From: Candidatus Binatia bacterium
GTDB lineage: Bacteria; Vulcanimicrobiota; Vulcanimicrobiia; Vulcanimicrobiales; Vulcanimicrobiaceae
Length of the DNA stretch: 64,000 bases
Direction: 5' to 3'
NCBI GenBank assembly: GCA_035544215.1
Contig: DATKHY010000007.1
Span: 930,001-994,000, forward strand
Below the pieces are notes generated by a model. It saw only the letters and a list, made by a program, of their open reading frames with translations, had not been told where the DNA came from and did not search any database. This document shows, piece after piece, positions 34,317 through 42,851 of the stretch (the first letter of the stretch is position 1; each line of letters begins with the position of its first letter). The translations under genes were made by a program, and so were the position numbers.

Positions 34317-35288
34317 GTGCCGCGTTTCACGCTCGTCGCCGTCGCCGTGTTCCTCGCCGCGTGCTCGGGCAATGCGGCGCCCTTTGACAGCCTCAGGGTG
34401 ACAACGCCGGCGTGGTATCGCGAGGCGCCGGCGATCATCAAGAAGGGCGTCTACGTAGCGGAGTATTACACGAACGACATCCTCGGCTACGACTGGAACA
34501 CGCGCGCAAATCTGCCGCCGATTTGCTCGCTGCCGGCAGCATTCGTCGTGGACGTAACGACCGACACGAACGGAAACCTGATCGATCCCGACGGCGGCAG
34601 CCGGACCGTCACGGTCTTCCGCGGTCCCGCAATGTGCGGCAGCAAGCTCGGCAGCTTCGCCGACGGCGCCGGGCAGCCGGCCGACGCAGCCACGCAGAAC
34701 GCGGCGACCAACACGATCTACGTCGCGAACCTTCAGGCGACGGGCAAGCCGTACGGCGACGTGTCGGTCTGCTCGCTGAAAAGCGGCTGCGGCACCGTGC
34801 TTTCGAATCCCGCAATCGGCGGCCAGCTCTTCTCCGTCGCCGAGGACGCGCACGGCAACGTCTACGCGTCGGGCTACCGCAACCCGTCGGTCTCCGGCTA
34901 CGGCGGCGGCTCTGCATTGATCGTTTGGAAGGGCGGCGCCGGCAAAGGCGCGACGATCGCGGCGTATCGCAACAAGACGCCGGGCGGCCTCGAGTTCGAC
35001 AAGCTCGGAAATCTGCTCGCGCTCGACACGTTTGCGCGCTCGCTCTGGATCTATACCGGCTGTCCGAAGCGCTGCAGCGCGCACGGACCGTTCGCGCTCA
35101 AGGGCCGCTCCGTCTACGCCAAGCTCGACGCGAAGAACGCCCTGTTCGAGGCGGCGGATTTCGAGTACGGGCAGGTCGACGTCTACAGCTACGCCGGCAC
35201 GCGCGGCGTCACGTATCTCTACAGCTTCAACGCCGGGATGACGCCGAGTGGAGACGTCGAGGGAATCGCGATCGACCCCGCCGGCTAG
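34317..35288 (+). CDS. Beta-propeller lipoprotein with Cys pairs
   Basis: 323 residues from GTG at 34317, GGAG 5 nt upstream. The signal 'FTLVAVAVFLAAC' has a lipobox. Blades include 'KGVYVAEYYTNDILGYDW' and 'DAHGNVYASGYRN'. Pairs 'CSLKSGC' and 'CPKRC' may form disulfides in the periplasm or on the surface. An intergenic-repeat-like stretch at about 34381-34403 is translated as 'FDSLRVTT' just after the lipobox. The stop overlaps that of the convergent regulator (CTAG). Confidence 0.8.
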   Translation: MPRFTLVAVAVFLAACSGNAAPFDSLRVTTPAWYREAPAIIKKGVYVAEYYTNDILGYDWNTRANLPPICSLPAAFVVDVTTDTNGNLIDPDGGSRTVTVFRGPAMCGSKLGSFADGAGQPADAATQNAATNTIYVANLQATGKPYGDVSVCSLKSGCGTVLSNPAIGGQLFSVAEDAHGNVYASGYRNPSVSGYGGGSALIVWKGGAGKGATIAAYRNKTPGGLEFDKLGNLLALDTFARSLWIYTGCPKRCSAHGPFALKGRSVYAKLDAKNALFEAADFEYGQVDVYSYAGTRGVTYLYSFNAGMTPSGDVEGIAIDPAG

Positions 35289-36709
35289 CGGCCGGCGATC
35301 CGCCCGAGCACAGCCTGCGCCTGCGCGAGCACGTACGGGCTCGAGAAGTAGCGCGCGCACTCGATCGATTCGTCGATCGCGGCGCGCGCCGCGCGGCGGT
35401 TTCCCTGCGCGAGAAACGCCTGCGCGCTGATGCGCTGCGCCAGCCCGAGAACGCGCGGGTGCCCCTCCGCGCGTGCGGCGTCGGCGGCGCGTGCGGCCTG
35501 CGCTCCCGCGTCGGCTACGCGCCCCATCCGTAGCAATGCGCCGGCGGCGAACCCGTGCGCCGAGAAGGTCTCGTAGCGATTGGTGGACACGCCGCCCGCG
35601 GATTGCGCCGCCGCGAGCGCGCGTCGCGGATCGCCGATCGCCAGCTCAACGTCGGCGGCGGAGAAGATGAGATACGAACGCAACCGCGCCGGCAGCGACC
35701 AGTCGATGTGGTCGACGAGGCGCCGGTAGGCGCTGCGGTCGTGCGCGCTGCGCGAATGCATCCAGCGCGTGAGCGCGAGCTGATGCTCGGCGTAGAGCGC
35801 GCGTCCGCCCAGACCCGCTTCGCGCGCGAGCGACGCGGCGCGCGCAAATAGGGCTTCGCTGCGCAGCGGGTCCTCTGCGTTAAAGTCGGCGAGCTCGGCG
35901 CGCAGCGCGAGCACGTCGACCGCGACCTCGGGCGCGCGCAGCGCGAGCGCATTCTCGTTGAGCGTCTGCACGAGCTGCACGGCGTGCGCCGCCTCGCCGC
36001 AGCGCAGTGCCGCGGCGGCACGCGTCAGCGTCTCGCGCGGACCGCCCCTACCCGCTCCCGTCACCGCGGCCGGCCCCTTCGCGAACCAGCGCAGCGTGAG
36101 CTCGGCCGCAGCGATCGAGTCGCGCAGTTCTGCGCGCCGCTCGTCGGAGAGCGGCGAGAATTCGAGCACCGACTGCGCGCCGCTCAGACGTGTTTGCGCC
36201 CGGTCGAGGCGGTGCGTCCAGGCGTCGATTTGTGCGAGCCGTGTGAGCGCGTCGCAGCGCAGCGCGGTATCCGCGCCGCTGCGTACGACGTCGTCGAGCA
36301 TCGCGGCCGCGCTCGCGCTCTCGCCGGAATCTGCGAGGCTCGTGGCGCGCTCGACGACCCGCTGCGCGAATCCGTCGTCGACGCCGACGACGGCCGGGGC
36401 GAAACCCGCGTAGCGATAGGCCGCGACGAAACGATCGTGGGCCGCGCGCCGCTCGCGATGAAACTGGCGCGTCGAGAGGGCGAGGTCCGCGGCCACGCGC
36501 CGCGGGTCGTGGCGCTCGACGTCGACGCGTAGCAGGATCGCCGCGTGGCGCGCGTTCAACTCGCGCAGCGCCGCATTGACACGAGCCTCGATCGCGCGCA
36601 GCGCGTCGCGGGCGAGCGGATTGCGTTTTAGCTCGCGCGCGTCGCCCAGACTGCGCAAGAGGTGGCGCGTGGCGCAGTAATCCGAGCGCGCCGGATCGGA
36701 CCGGGCCAT
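35285..36709 (-). CDS. TPR regulator with N-terminal HTH-like segment
   Basis: 474 residues from ATG at 36709. The N-terminus contains 'DPRRVAADLALSTRQFHRER' (about 68-90), which looks like the recognition part of a sigma-region-4/HTH fold. The rest is Ala/Arg-rich TPR-like helices, e.g. 'GDPRRALAAAQSAGG' and 'GNRRAARAAIDESIECARYF'. Probably a cytoplasmic transcription regulator whose TPR part senses a partner. It sits between propeller lipoproteins, and a similar TPR-regulator/propeller neighbour pair recurs at 60420-62861. Exact family not certain. Confidence 0.78.
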   Translation of the reverse strand: MARSDPARSDYCATRHLLRSLGDARELKRNPLARDALRAIEARVNAALRELNARHAAILLRVDVERHDPRRVAADLALSTRQFHRERRAAHDRFVAAYRYAGFAPAVVGVDDGFAQRVVERATSLADSGESASAAAMLDDVVRSGADTALRCDALTRLAQIDAWTHRLDRAQTRLSGAQSVLEFSPLSDERRAELRDSIAAAELTLRWFAKGPAAVTGAGRGGPRETLTRAAAALRCGEAAHAVQLVQTLNENALALRAPEVAVDVLALRAELADFNAEDPLRSEALFARAASLAREAGLGGRALYAEHQLALTRWMHSRSAHDRSAYRRLVDHIDWSLPARLRSYLIFSAADVELAIGDPRRALAAAQSAGGVSTNRYETFSAHGFAAGALLRMGRVADAGAQAARAADAARAEGHPRVLGLAQRISAQAFLAQGNRRAARAAIDESIECARYFSSPYVLAQAQAVLGRIAGR

Positions 36710-36752
36710 CGCCGCACGGTTAGGCGGCGCGCGGGCTAGGCCTTTTTAGCCG

Positions 36753-37709
36753 CTACGGACCGTACTTGGCCGCTGGGCTGAGCGAGACGCCCCACGCCGA
36801 CTGCAGCCCGCTCGAGATCGTTCCGAACTGCGTGCCGGTCGCGTAGTCGTAGATCTCGACCTGGTCGTTGAGGTAGTCGGCAACGTAGAGCTTCTTCTCG
36901 CGCTTGTCTAGCGCGAACTTGACCGGATCGCCGCCGGGCACGGAGATCGTCCGCGACGGCTTCGTCGCGTGCGGCGGATAGACGTTGATCACGTGGTTGG
37001 TCTGATCGCCGAGCACCAGATCGCCCGCCAAGTCGATAGTCAGGCCCGCGCTCTGACCCTCCGCGATGCCCTGATCGACGCAGACTGCCCGCATGCGCGC
37101 GCACTTGCTCACGTGACCGACGAACGGAGAGTTTTCGTTCCACGCGGCGTACAGGTGGCGCAACTTGTCGAACGCGAGGCCCTCGGGATAGGTGAGCAGC
37201 GTGATCGTGACGCTCGGCGACGAGCTGCCCGCCGGAAACTCGAGGATCTCTTGCTGCGCGAACTCGCCGACCGCGACGTCGCCGGCCGAATCCGCCGCGA
37301 CGCTGATCGGCCCGTTGATATTTGTCGAGAGCGTGACGCTGGGCGTCGTCGAGCCAGCCGGATACTCGGTGACGGTGCTGTTTCCATGATTCGCGACGTA
37401 GAGCGTGCCTTTTTCGTCGACGAAGTTTCCGAGTGGAGCGGAGATGCCGTCGGTGATCTGACCGATCGGCGACGGGTTGTTCTTCCCCGCCGGGTAGATC
37501 TCGATCGCGTTCGCGGTGTTGTCGGACACGTAGACGAGCTTCTGCGTTAGCGTAGCCGGCGAGAGCCAGCCGTACCGCGCGGCCGACAGCGCAGGCAGTG
37601 CGGCCGGCGACGCCGGCGACGACTGCGATCCGGACCCGCCGGCACACCCGGCCAGCGCAGCGGCGGCTAGAGCGATGAGTGCACCGATGGCGCGACGATT
37701 CTGCTGCAT
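36753..37709 (-). CDS. Beta-propeller lipoprotein (PAGSTTPS type)
   Basis: 318 residues from ATG at 37709. The signal 'IGALIALAAAALAGC' has a canonical lipobox. Blades repeat 'LVYVSDNTANAIEIYPAG', 'GTLYVANHGNSTVTEYPAG', 'LEFPAGSSSPS' and 'KLYVADYLNDQVEIYDYATG'. The Tyr/Pro 'YPAGS..PS' linkers are the hallmark of this family within the window. It is likely exported to the cell surface. It lies directly upstream (43 nt) of the TPR regulator in the same direction. Confidence 0.87.
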   Translation of the reverse strand: MQQNRRAIGALIALAAAALAGCAGGSGSQSSPASPAALPALSAARYGWLSPATLTQKLVYVSDNTANAIEIYPAGKNNPSPIGQITDGISAPLGNFVDEKGTLYVANHGNSTVTEYPAGSTTPSVTLSTNINGPISVAADSAGDVAVGEFAQQEILEFPAGSSSPSVTITLLTYPEGLAFDKLRHLYAAWNENSPFVGHVSKCARMRAVCVDQGIAEGQSAGLTIDLAGDLVLGDQTNHVINVYPPHATKPSRTISVPGGDPVKFALDKREKKLYVADYLNDQVEIYDYATGTQFGTISSGLQSAWGVSLSPAAKYGP

Positions 37710-37786
37710 GATTCGGGCGTGTTCGCGCGGCCGCCGCCGGCCTCATATGCCGCGCGGAGCGACGCCGCGAAAATGGCAAAAAGGAA

Positions 37787-38383
37787 CTACCAGCGAGCGA
37801 CGAGCGCAGCGCACGCTCGCTGCAGCAGTTTCGGTATCTCCTTCGGCGAGCGGTGCGCCTCCGCGAGCGCGTCGTACGTCTCGAAGCTCGCCAACACGTG
37901 CAGCACGTCGACGAGCGCGGCAGCATCGCGGCCGGGGCGCGTGCGGCCCACGATCTCGGCGAGACCCTCGCGCCGCCAGCCGCCGCGCTCGCGCAACGCG
38001 CGATCGACCTCGGGATCGAGCGCGGCGAACGCGTTAAGCCGCCGCACGATGGGGCGCTGCGTCTTCCAGAGGCGGCAGAACACGTCGACGAGTTTGTCGA
38101 GCGCGCGTGCCGGATCGGGCTCGGCGAACGCCTTGCGCAGCTCGCGCATGTTGGCGCGCGCGGCGAAATCGTCGAAGAGCGCCTCGAGCAGCTTCGCCTT
38201 CGACTTGAACTGATAGTAGACGGTCATGCGGGCGACGTTGGCGCGCTCCGCGACCGCGTCGATGCTGAACGCGGAGGCCTTCGGATCCGCCAGCAGCTCG
38301 CGCGCGGCGGCGATAATCCGCGAGCGCGTGGCCGCGGTCGCCGCTTTGCGGCGGGGGCCGGCCTGGTAAGGACGCGGGCTCAT
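37787..38383 (-). CDS. TetR-family repressor
   Basis: 198 residues, ATG at 38383 with AAAGGGG about 8 nt upstream. The N-terminal TetR HTH is clear: 'TRSRIIAAARELLADP' and 'FSIDAVAERANVARMTVYYQFKSKAKLLEALF'. The C-terminal ligand/dimer domain is helical. It is divergent from the SDR gene, whose promoter holds a perfect 8-bp inverted repeat (38431-38452), the probable operator for this repressor. The ligand is unknown but is likely a substrate or product of the dehydrogenase. Confidence 0.92.
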   Translation of the reverse strand: MSPRPYQAGPRRKAATAATRSRIIAAARELLADPKASAFSIDAVAERANVARMTVYYQFKSKAKLLEALFDDFAARANMRELRKAFAEPDPARALDKLVDVFCRLWKTQRPIVRRLNAFAALDPEVDRALRERGGWRREGLAEIVGRTRPGRDAAALVDVLHVLASFETYDALAEAHRSPKEIPKLLQRACAALVARW

Positions 38384-38413
38384 TGAAGAGCCCCTTTCGT
38401 CGCGCCCGGCTGG

Positions 38414-38452
38414 TTGACATTTTTAATCATATGGTCTAAATAAATAGACCAT
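38414..38452 (+). promoter_or_regulatory. Promoter with palindromic operator over the SDR start codon
   Basis: A consensus -35 TTGACA (38414-38419) is followed after 17 nt by TAAATA (38437-38442). The -10 lies inside the inverted repeat ATGGTCTA-6 nt-TAGACCAT (38431-38452), whose right arm covers the SDR ATG. A TetR dimer here would block RNA polymerase. The start site would fall at or next to the ATG, so the mRNA is likely leaderless. Confidence 0.75.
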
Positions 38453-39203
38453 GGAACGCGTAGCACTCGTTACCGGCGCGAGCCGGGGAATCGGCGCCGC
38501 AGCGGCGTGCGCCTTCGCGCGGGCCGGCTATTCCGTCGCGCTCGCTGCTCGCTCCGAAGACTCGCTGCGCCGCGTGGCGGCCGGGATCGAGGCCGAGGGC
38601 GGCCGCGCGCTGCCGATCGCGACCGATGTCACGGACGAGGCTTCGGTCCAGCGTATGGTGACACGGACGGTCGAGGAGTTCGGCGGACTCGACGCGGCCT
38701 TCAACAACGCCGGCGGCGGCACGCCGCCCGCACCGCTGGCCGACATCGACCCCGGCCGATTTCAGGATGCCGTGAAGGCGAATCTGTTCGGCACGTATCT
38801 GTGCATGCGTTCGGAGATTCTCGCGATGCGTTCGCGCGGCGCGGGCGCCATCGTGAACATGTCGTCGACGGCCGGATTACAAGGCGTGGCAGGACTCGGC
38901 CCGTACTGCGCCAGCAAACACGCGATCGTGGGGCTCACGAAAGCAGCCGCGCTCGACTATGCGGCGTCGGGAATTCGCGCGAACGTCGTCGCGCCCGGGC
39001 CGATCGGAACCGAACGCATCCCGGAGCAGGAGCGTAAGCGCATCGGCGAGTTCGTGCCGGTCAAACGGGTCGGTACGCCCGACGAGGTGGCGCAACTCGT
39101 CGTGTGGCTGTGTTCGGCCGAATCGGCGTTCATCACGGGCGCCGTGGTGCCGATCGACGGAGGGCGCATGGCGGGCACGCCGTCGTTCGCGATCTCGCCA
39201 TGA
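38451..39203 (+). CDS. SDR-family oxidoreductase
   Basis: 250 residues, ATG at 38451 within the operator. Classical short-chain dehydrogenase: cofactor motif 'TGASRGIG' (8-15), 'NNAG' (85-88), catalytic Ser in 'NMSST' (136-140), Tyr152 and Lys156 in 'YCASK', and 'PGPIGTE' after it. It ends 'ITGAVVPIDGG'. Arg12 after the glycines and D59 ('TDVTD') are compatible with NADP(H) or NAD(H). Substrate unknown. Its stop overlaps the ATG of the small membrane protein (ATGA), so the two are coupled and TetR-controlled together. Confidence 0.93.
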   Translation: MERVALVTGASRGIGAAAACAFARAGYSVALAARSEDSLRRVAAGIEAEGGRALPIATDVTDEASVQRMVTRTVEEFGGLDAAFNNAGGGTPPAPLADIDPGRFQDAVKANLFGTYLCMRSEILAMRSRGAGAIVNMSSTAGLQGVAGLGPYCASKHAIVGLTKAAALDYAASGIRANVVAPGPIGTERIPEQERKRIGEFVPVKRVGTPDEVAQLVVWLCSAESAFITGAVVPIDGGRMAGTPSFAISP

Positions 39204-39634
39204 TGTGGTTTCCGCCAATGGTCGCGGCGCACGTCATCCTGACGACCTTGGGTTACGCCGGCCTTATCGTCGGCAACGCCTGGCTCGCCGCGCTCTGCCG
39301 CAACGCCGACGGCGCCACCGTGCTCGCCGGCGTAAAAGTCTGGCGACGGCTCGTGCGCGTGTTCGGCCCGCTGCTCGGACTCGGCGTGCTGGTCGGCTTC
39401 GCGCTCGCGCTGAAGATGGGCACGCCGCTGATCGCCGGCTGGCTCGTGATCACCTACGCGCTGATCGTCGTCGCGCTGGGCGCGCAGGCCGCGCTGATGG
39501 TGCCGTGGCAGGTCCGCGCCGAAGCAACGATCGCGAGCGGCGCGCCGCTCTCAACGCGCCCGATCGTCGCGACGGTTTGGATCTTCAGCATCGCGTACGT
39601 CGGGATTCTGACGCTGATGCTCTGGCGGCCCTAG
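39200..39634 (+). CDS. Four-TM membrane protein coupled to the SDR
   Basis: 144 residues from ATG at 39200, overlapping the SDR stop as ATGA; upstream in-frame codons shadow the SDR. Four TM helices lie at about 5-27, 49-71, 74-96 and 118-140. The arrangement resembles small DUF2269-like or CopD-like membrane proteins, but no metal ligands are evident. Coupling to the SDR suggests the same TetR-controlled pathway. Confidence 0.8.
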   Translation: MMWFPPMVAAHVILTTLGYAGLIVGNAWLAALCRNADGATVLAGVKVWRRLVRVFGPLLGLGVLVGFALALKMGTPLIAGWLVITYALIVVALGAQAALMVPWQVRAEATIASGAPLSTRPIVATVWIFSIAYVGILTLMLWRP

Positions 39635-39638
39635 GCTC

Positions 39639-40832
39639 CTAGGATTCGGACAGAAGGTTCGCGATGGCGTTCGTCAGCTCGACGAACGCATACCGATAGC
39701 CGCCGTAGGCGTAGGCGTTCGTGTTGACGAGGAACGAGAAGTTGACCCCGTTCGAGAGCTGCTCTGCGAAGGTGTTGGCGCCGGGCATCTCGCCCTCGCG
39801 CGCCCACGACTGGCCCCGCGGAGGCGGCGTGCCGACGCCCCAGATGATGTAGCGGTTCATCAGCGCGAGCATCGAGTCCGCGCTCGTCGCGAGTCCGCCG
39901 GCGCCCTCGGCGACCTCGTTGATCAGGCCGTCGCCCGAATACGGCCAGCCCCAGAGTTTCCTCGACGTGATGTACACGGCCGAACCGCCGAAGTACGGGT
40001 TGTAGTAATGCGCCACCTCGTCAGGCAGCCGCGCGCCGACGGTGGGCGAGATCTGGACGTTATCCGTGCCGAGTTCCTTGTCGAGCACGTTGGTCACGTA
40101 CTCCTGGTAGCTCATACCCGACGCTTTGGCCACGACCATGCCCAGTACGGTGTAGCAGAAGTTACAGTATGCGTACGTCGTGCCCGGCTTCTGCTGCAGC
40201 GGCTGGTGCAGCTGATAGCGCACGTATTCCACCTGCGTGATCGGCCGCGTGAGGCCAAGCGCCTTCGCCGTCTTGCGCATCGAGAACGTGGGGTCGTAGT
40301 GCGAGATCGCGTCGTCCCAGCCGGACTTGTGCTGGATCATGTCTTCGATCGTGATGTCGTAGACGCGCGGATCGACGCGCGCACCCCGGGGCAGAGGCTT
40401 GGTAATGCCGAGATAGGTGAAAACCTTCTCGTTCGGCCGTATTTTCTTGGCGGTCAGCAGGTCGTAGAGGGCGGCGCTCGTCCAGGCCTTCGTGAGGCTC
40501 GCTAGGCGGATGATCGTCGCTCGCGTCGTCGTCGACTTCGCGAGCCCGCGGTAGGTGTACGCATGGGAGAAAATGACCGTGCCGCCCTTCGACACGGCCA
40601 GCTCCGCGTTGGGCACGGCGTTCTGCTCCATGAACGCCGCGACGAGTTGATCGATCCGTGGGTCGCGTCCGATTCCGCGAACGGCGATCTTCTGCTGCGC
40701 GTCCGCGTAGCCGGCGCCGTCGGTCGGGGGTGCGGCGGCGAAGGGTAGGCCGCCGCCGCCCCGTTGGCCGCACGCGACGACGCAAGCCATGATCCCCCCG
40801 AACAGAGCACCGCGAACGTTCACGACGGCCAC
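39639..40832 (-). CDS. Serine hydrolase, class C beta-lactamase family lipoprotein
   Basis: 397 residues from GTG at 40832. The signal has a lipobox-like 'MACVVAC' (Cys21). The catalytic 'SLTK' (Ser112, Lys115) is the SxxK motif of the beta-lactamase/DD-peptidase superfamily, and 'YAYCNFCY' near 215-222 supplies the Tyr-x-Asn motif. Other family blocks include 'ITIEDMIQHKSGW' and 'EGAGGLATSADSMLALMNRY'. Likely an extracytoplasmic esterase, peptidase or amidohydrolase rather than an antibiotic-resistance enzyme. It converges on the SDR operon. Confidence 0.9.
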   Translation of the reverse strand: MAVVNVRGALFGGIMACVVACGQRGGGGLPFAAAPPTDGAGYADAQQKIAVRGIGRDPRIDQLVAAFMEQNAVPNAELAVSKGGTVIFSHAYTYRGLAKSTTTRATIIRLASLTKAWTSAALYDLLTAKKIRPNEKVFTYLGITKPLPRGARVDPRVYDITIEDMIQHKSGWDDAISHYDPTFSMRKTAKALGLTRPITQVEYVRYQLHQPLQQKPGTTYAYCNFCYTVLGMVVAKASGMSYQEYVTNVLDKELGTDNVQISPTVGARLPDEVAHYYNPYFGGSAVYITSRKLWGWPYSGDGLINEVAEGAGGLATSADSMLALMNRYIIWGVGTPPPRGQSWAREGEMPGANTFAEQLSNGVNFSFLVNTNAYAYGGYRYAFVELTNAIANLLSES

Positions 40833-40927
40833 GGCTCCAGCGTACCACGCTCCGCGCCTGCAAGCTTAAACGATTGTAAAATGCGGGTGCGTGGCCCGAA
40901 TTCCGCGTAATTCTCACGGGCACGCCG

Positions 40928-42259
40928 ATGCCGAACACCCCGCCGACCAACGGCGCCGCCGGCGAGCGGCGCGTCTTCTACTTCGGGCCCTTCACGCTCG
41001 ACGTAGGACAGCGCTGCCTGTTCCGGCGCGGCACTCCCGTGCGCGTCACGAGCAAGGCGCTTGGGTTGCTGCACTTGCTGGTTTGCAACGCGGGCGCGTG
41101 CCTGAGCGTCGACGACATCATGGCTGAGGTTTGGGACGACAGAGAGGACGTGACGGACGCGACACTGCGGCAACACATCCTGATGCTGCGGCACGTGCTC
41201 GAAGATAATCTGGCCGACCGCTACATCGTGACCGATTACGGGCGGGGATACCGTTTCATCGGCGAGGTGACCGAGCGGCCGCCCCCGTTCATGGCGAGTC
41301 TCGTCGAGCAGTATTGCGCGGCGGGCGCGGAGTTTCGCGCCGGCGCGAGCCCGGCGGCCATGCTCGCGTCGCTGAACCTCTACGAGCGCGCGCTGACGAT
41401 CGACAGCGCGAACGCGCAGGCGCTCGCGGGCTCGGCGCTGACGCACATCCTGATCGCCGACTTCCAATACGAGCGACCCAAGGATCAGCTGGAGCTGGCG
41501 AAGGCGCAGGCCGAAGCGGCGCTACGAGCGTCGCCCGAATGCGCCGAGGCGCTGGTCGTGCTGTCGAAGGTCGCGCTCGACTACTCGTGGGACTTCGCCA
41601 ACGCACACGCTTTCGCGCAGCGCGCGTTCGCCCTCGACCCGAGCGATCGCATCGCGGCGTTCATGCGCGCGTGGATCCCGCTGCTCTCGGGCAATTTCGA
41701 CGAGGCGCGCGCTCTGTTCGATGCGCTGCCCGAAGAGGTCGTCAGTTTGAACGTCATACGCACCGGCCACGCCATCACCATCCTGTTCTCAGGCGACTAC
41801 GAGCAGGCCGCAGCGGAGCTCGACGCGGTCTGCAACCGTTGGCCCGACTACTGGTTCGCGCGGACGTTCCTCGGCCTCGCGCTGCTGATGCTCGGGAACT
41901 CATCGCGGGCACTCGCGCTCTTCGACGAGGTGCGGCTGTCGGCGTACGATCCGCTCGTCGTGCGGCAGATGAACGCGCGTTATTTCGCGGAGGGATATGC
42001 GCTCTACACGCGGTTTCGCATCGGCGAGACGGCCGAGGCCGAAAAGACGCTCGCGCGTCTGACGCGGCTGGAGGAATCGGAGTTCGTGCCGGCCATGTGC
42101 TTCGCGCTGGCCGAGCTCGGGCGAGAGAACCGCGCCGCGGCTCTGCGGTGCATCGAGATCGCCGGCGAGAACCGCGAGTGCTGGTATACGCATCTCGGCG
42201 TCGAGCCGTTGGTCAAAGAGCTACGGCTGGATCCCGCGACGCTGTTCGCGAACCGCTAG
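40928..42259 (+). CDS. CadC/OmpR-type winged-helix regulator with TPR domain
   Basis: 443 residues from ATG at 40928. Residues 15-110 are a Trans_reg_C winged helix: 'YFGPFTLDVGQRCLFRRG', 'LTSKALGLLHLLV'-type core, 'LSVDDIMAEVW', 'TLRQHILMLRHVLED' and 'YIVTDYGRGYRFIGEV'. There is no TM segment, unlike CadC. The rest is TPR-like repeats ('LNLYERALTIDSANAQALAGSA', 'AHAFAQRAFALDPSDRIAAF'). Probably a cytoplasmic transcription factor. It is divergent from the serine hydrolase, a possible target. Its stop overlaps that of the convergent gene. Confidence 0.9.
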   Translation: MPNTPPTNGAAGERRVFYFGPFTLDVGQRCLFRRGTPVRVTSKALGLLHLLVCNAGACLSVDDIMAEVWDDREDVTDATLRQHILMLRHVLEDNLADRYIVTDYGRGYRFIGEVTERPPPFMASLVEQYCAAGAEFRAGASPAAMLASLNLYERALTIDSANAQALAGSALTHILIADFQYERPKDQLELAKAQAEAALRASPECAEALVVLSKVALDYSWDFANAHAFAQRAFALDPSDRIAAFMRAWIPLLSGNFDEARALFDALPEEVVSLNVIRTGHAITILFSGDYEQAAAELDAVCNRWPDYWFARTFLGLALLMLGNSSRALALFDEVRLSAYDPLVVRQMNARYFAEGYALYTRFRIGETAEAEKTLARLTRLEESEFVPAMCFALAELGRENRAAALRCIEIAGENRECWYTHLGVEPLVKELRLDPATLFANR

Positions 42260-42840
42260 GCGTTGCGGCAGGAGCGCACGGGATGCGGCTGGACTGCGTG
42301 CTCCCAGAGGCGCTTCGTCCAGCAGTCGCCGAGCAGCGAGCAGTAGCACAAAGTGAGGTCCACGCGCCGGATGGAAGCCATCACGCGGCGCGTCAGAAAT
42401 TTTCCCTCGACCCGCAGCATCTGCAGCTTCTGCCCAGCCGGAACGACGTCGCCGGGCAGGATCGTGCTTGCGGTCATGTTGCTCGTGCCGTGCTGGCCGG
42501 ATTTGCGCTCGTCCGCGCGCGACTCGGCCTGCTCCGCCTCGATTGCGGCCGAGATCGCCGGCTGCGACGTCGGCGTGCCGGGGCGCTGCACGACCTTGCC
42601 GTCGCGCGTGATCACCGAATCCAGGATCAGCGCCGGCCCGATGCCTGCGTTGTCCACGTCGAGCTCGAAGTAGCGGTCCTGCGACGACGTCGTGATGAAC
42701 GAGATATACGGCCACACCGTCGCGCTGAACTGCTTGCGAATCACGTAGGTCTGATACGCCGACGACGCCGCCGCGATGCCGCTGATCAGCAGCGCCAGCA
42801 GCGCGACTAAGAGATCGAATCGAAACCGCCTCTCATCCAC
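42256..42840 (-). CDS. Membrane-anchored hypothetical protein
   Basis: 194 residues from GTG at 42840, 11 nt after the aldo/keto reductase stop. One N-terminal TM helix ('LLVALLALLISGIAAASSAY') is followed by a short polar turn. The beta-rich soluble domain carries 'WPYISFITTSSQDRYFELDVDNAGIGPALI', split by polar loops, and a 'LCYCSLLGDCW' Cys cluster near the end. Similar single-TM proteins with a 'V.N.G.GPA' beta strand are common and uncharacterised. Its stop overlaps the stop of the convergent regulator. Confidence 0.8.
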   Translation of the reverse strand: MDERRFRFDLLVALLALLISGIAAASSAYQTYVIRKQFSATVWPYISFITTSSQDRYFELDVDNAGIGPALILDSVITRDGKVVQRPGTPTSQPAISAAIEAEQAESRADERKSGQHGTSNMTASTILPGDVVPAGQKLQMLRVEGKFLTRRVMASIRRVDLTLCYCSLLGDCWTKRLWEHAVQPHPVRSCRNA

Positions 42841-42851
42841 CCATCAGGGGT

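Noticed and set aside
32246-34441. 731-aa minus-strand open frame spanning two lipoprotein genes
   Set aside because: Crosses a divergent promoter and is Arg-rich; the propeller frames have lipoboxes and repeats.
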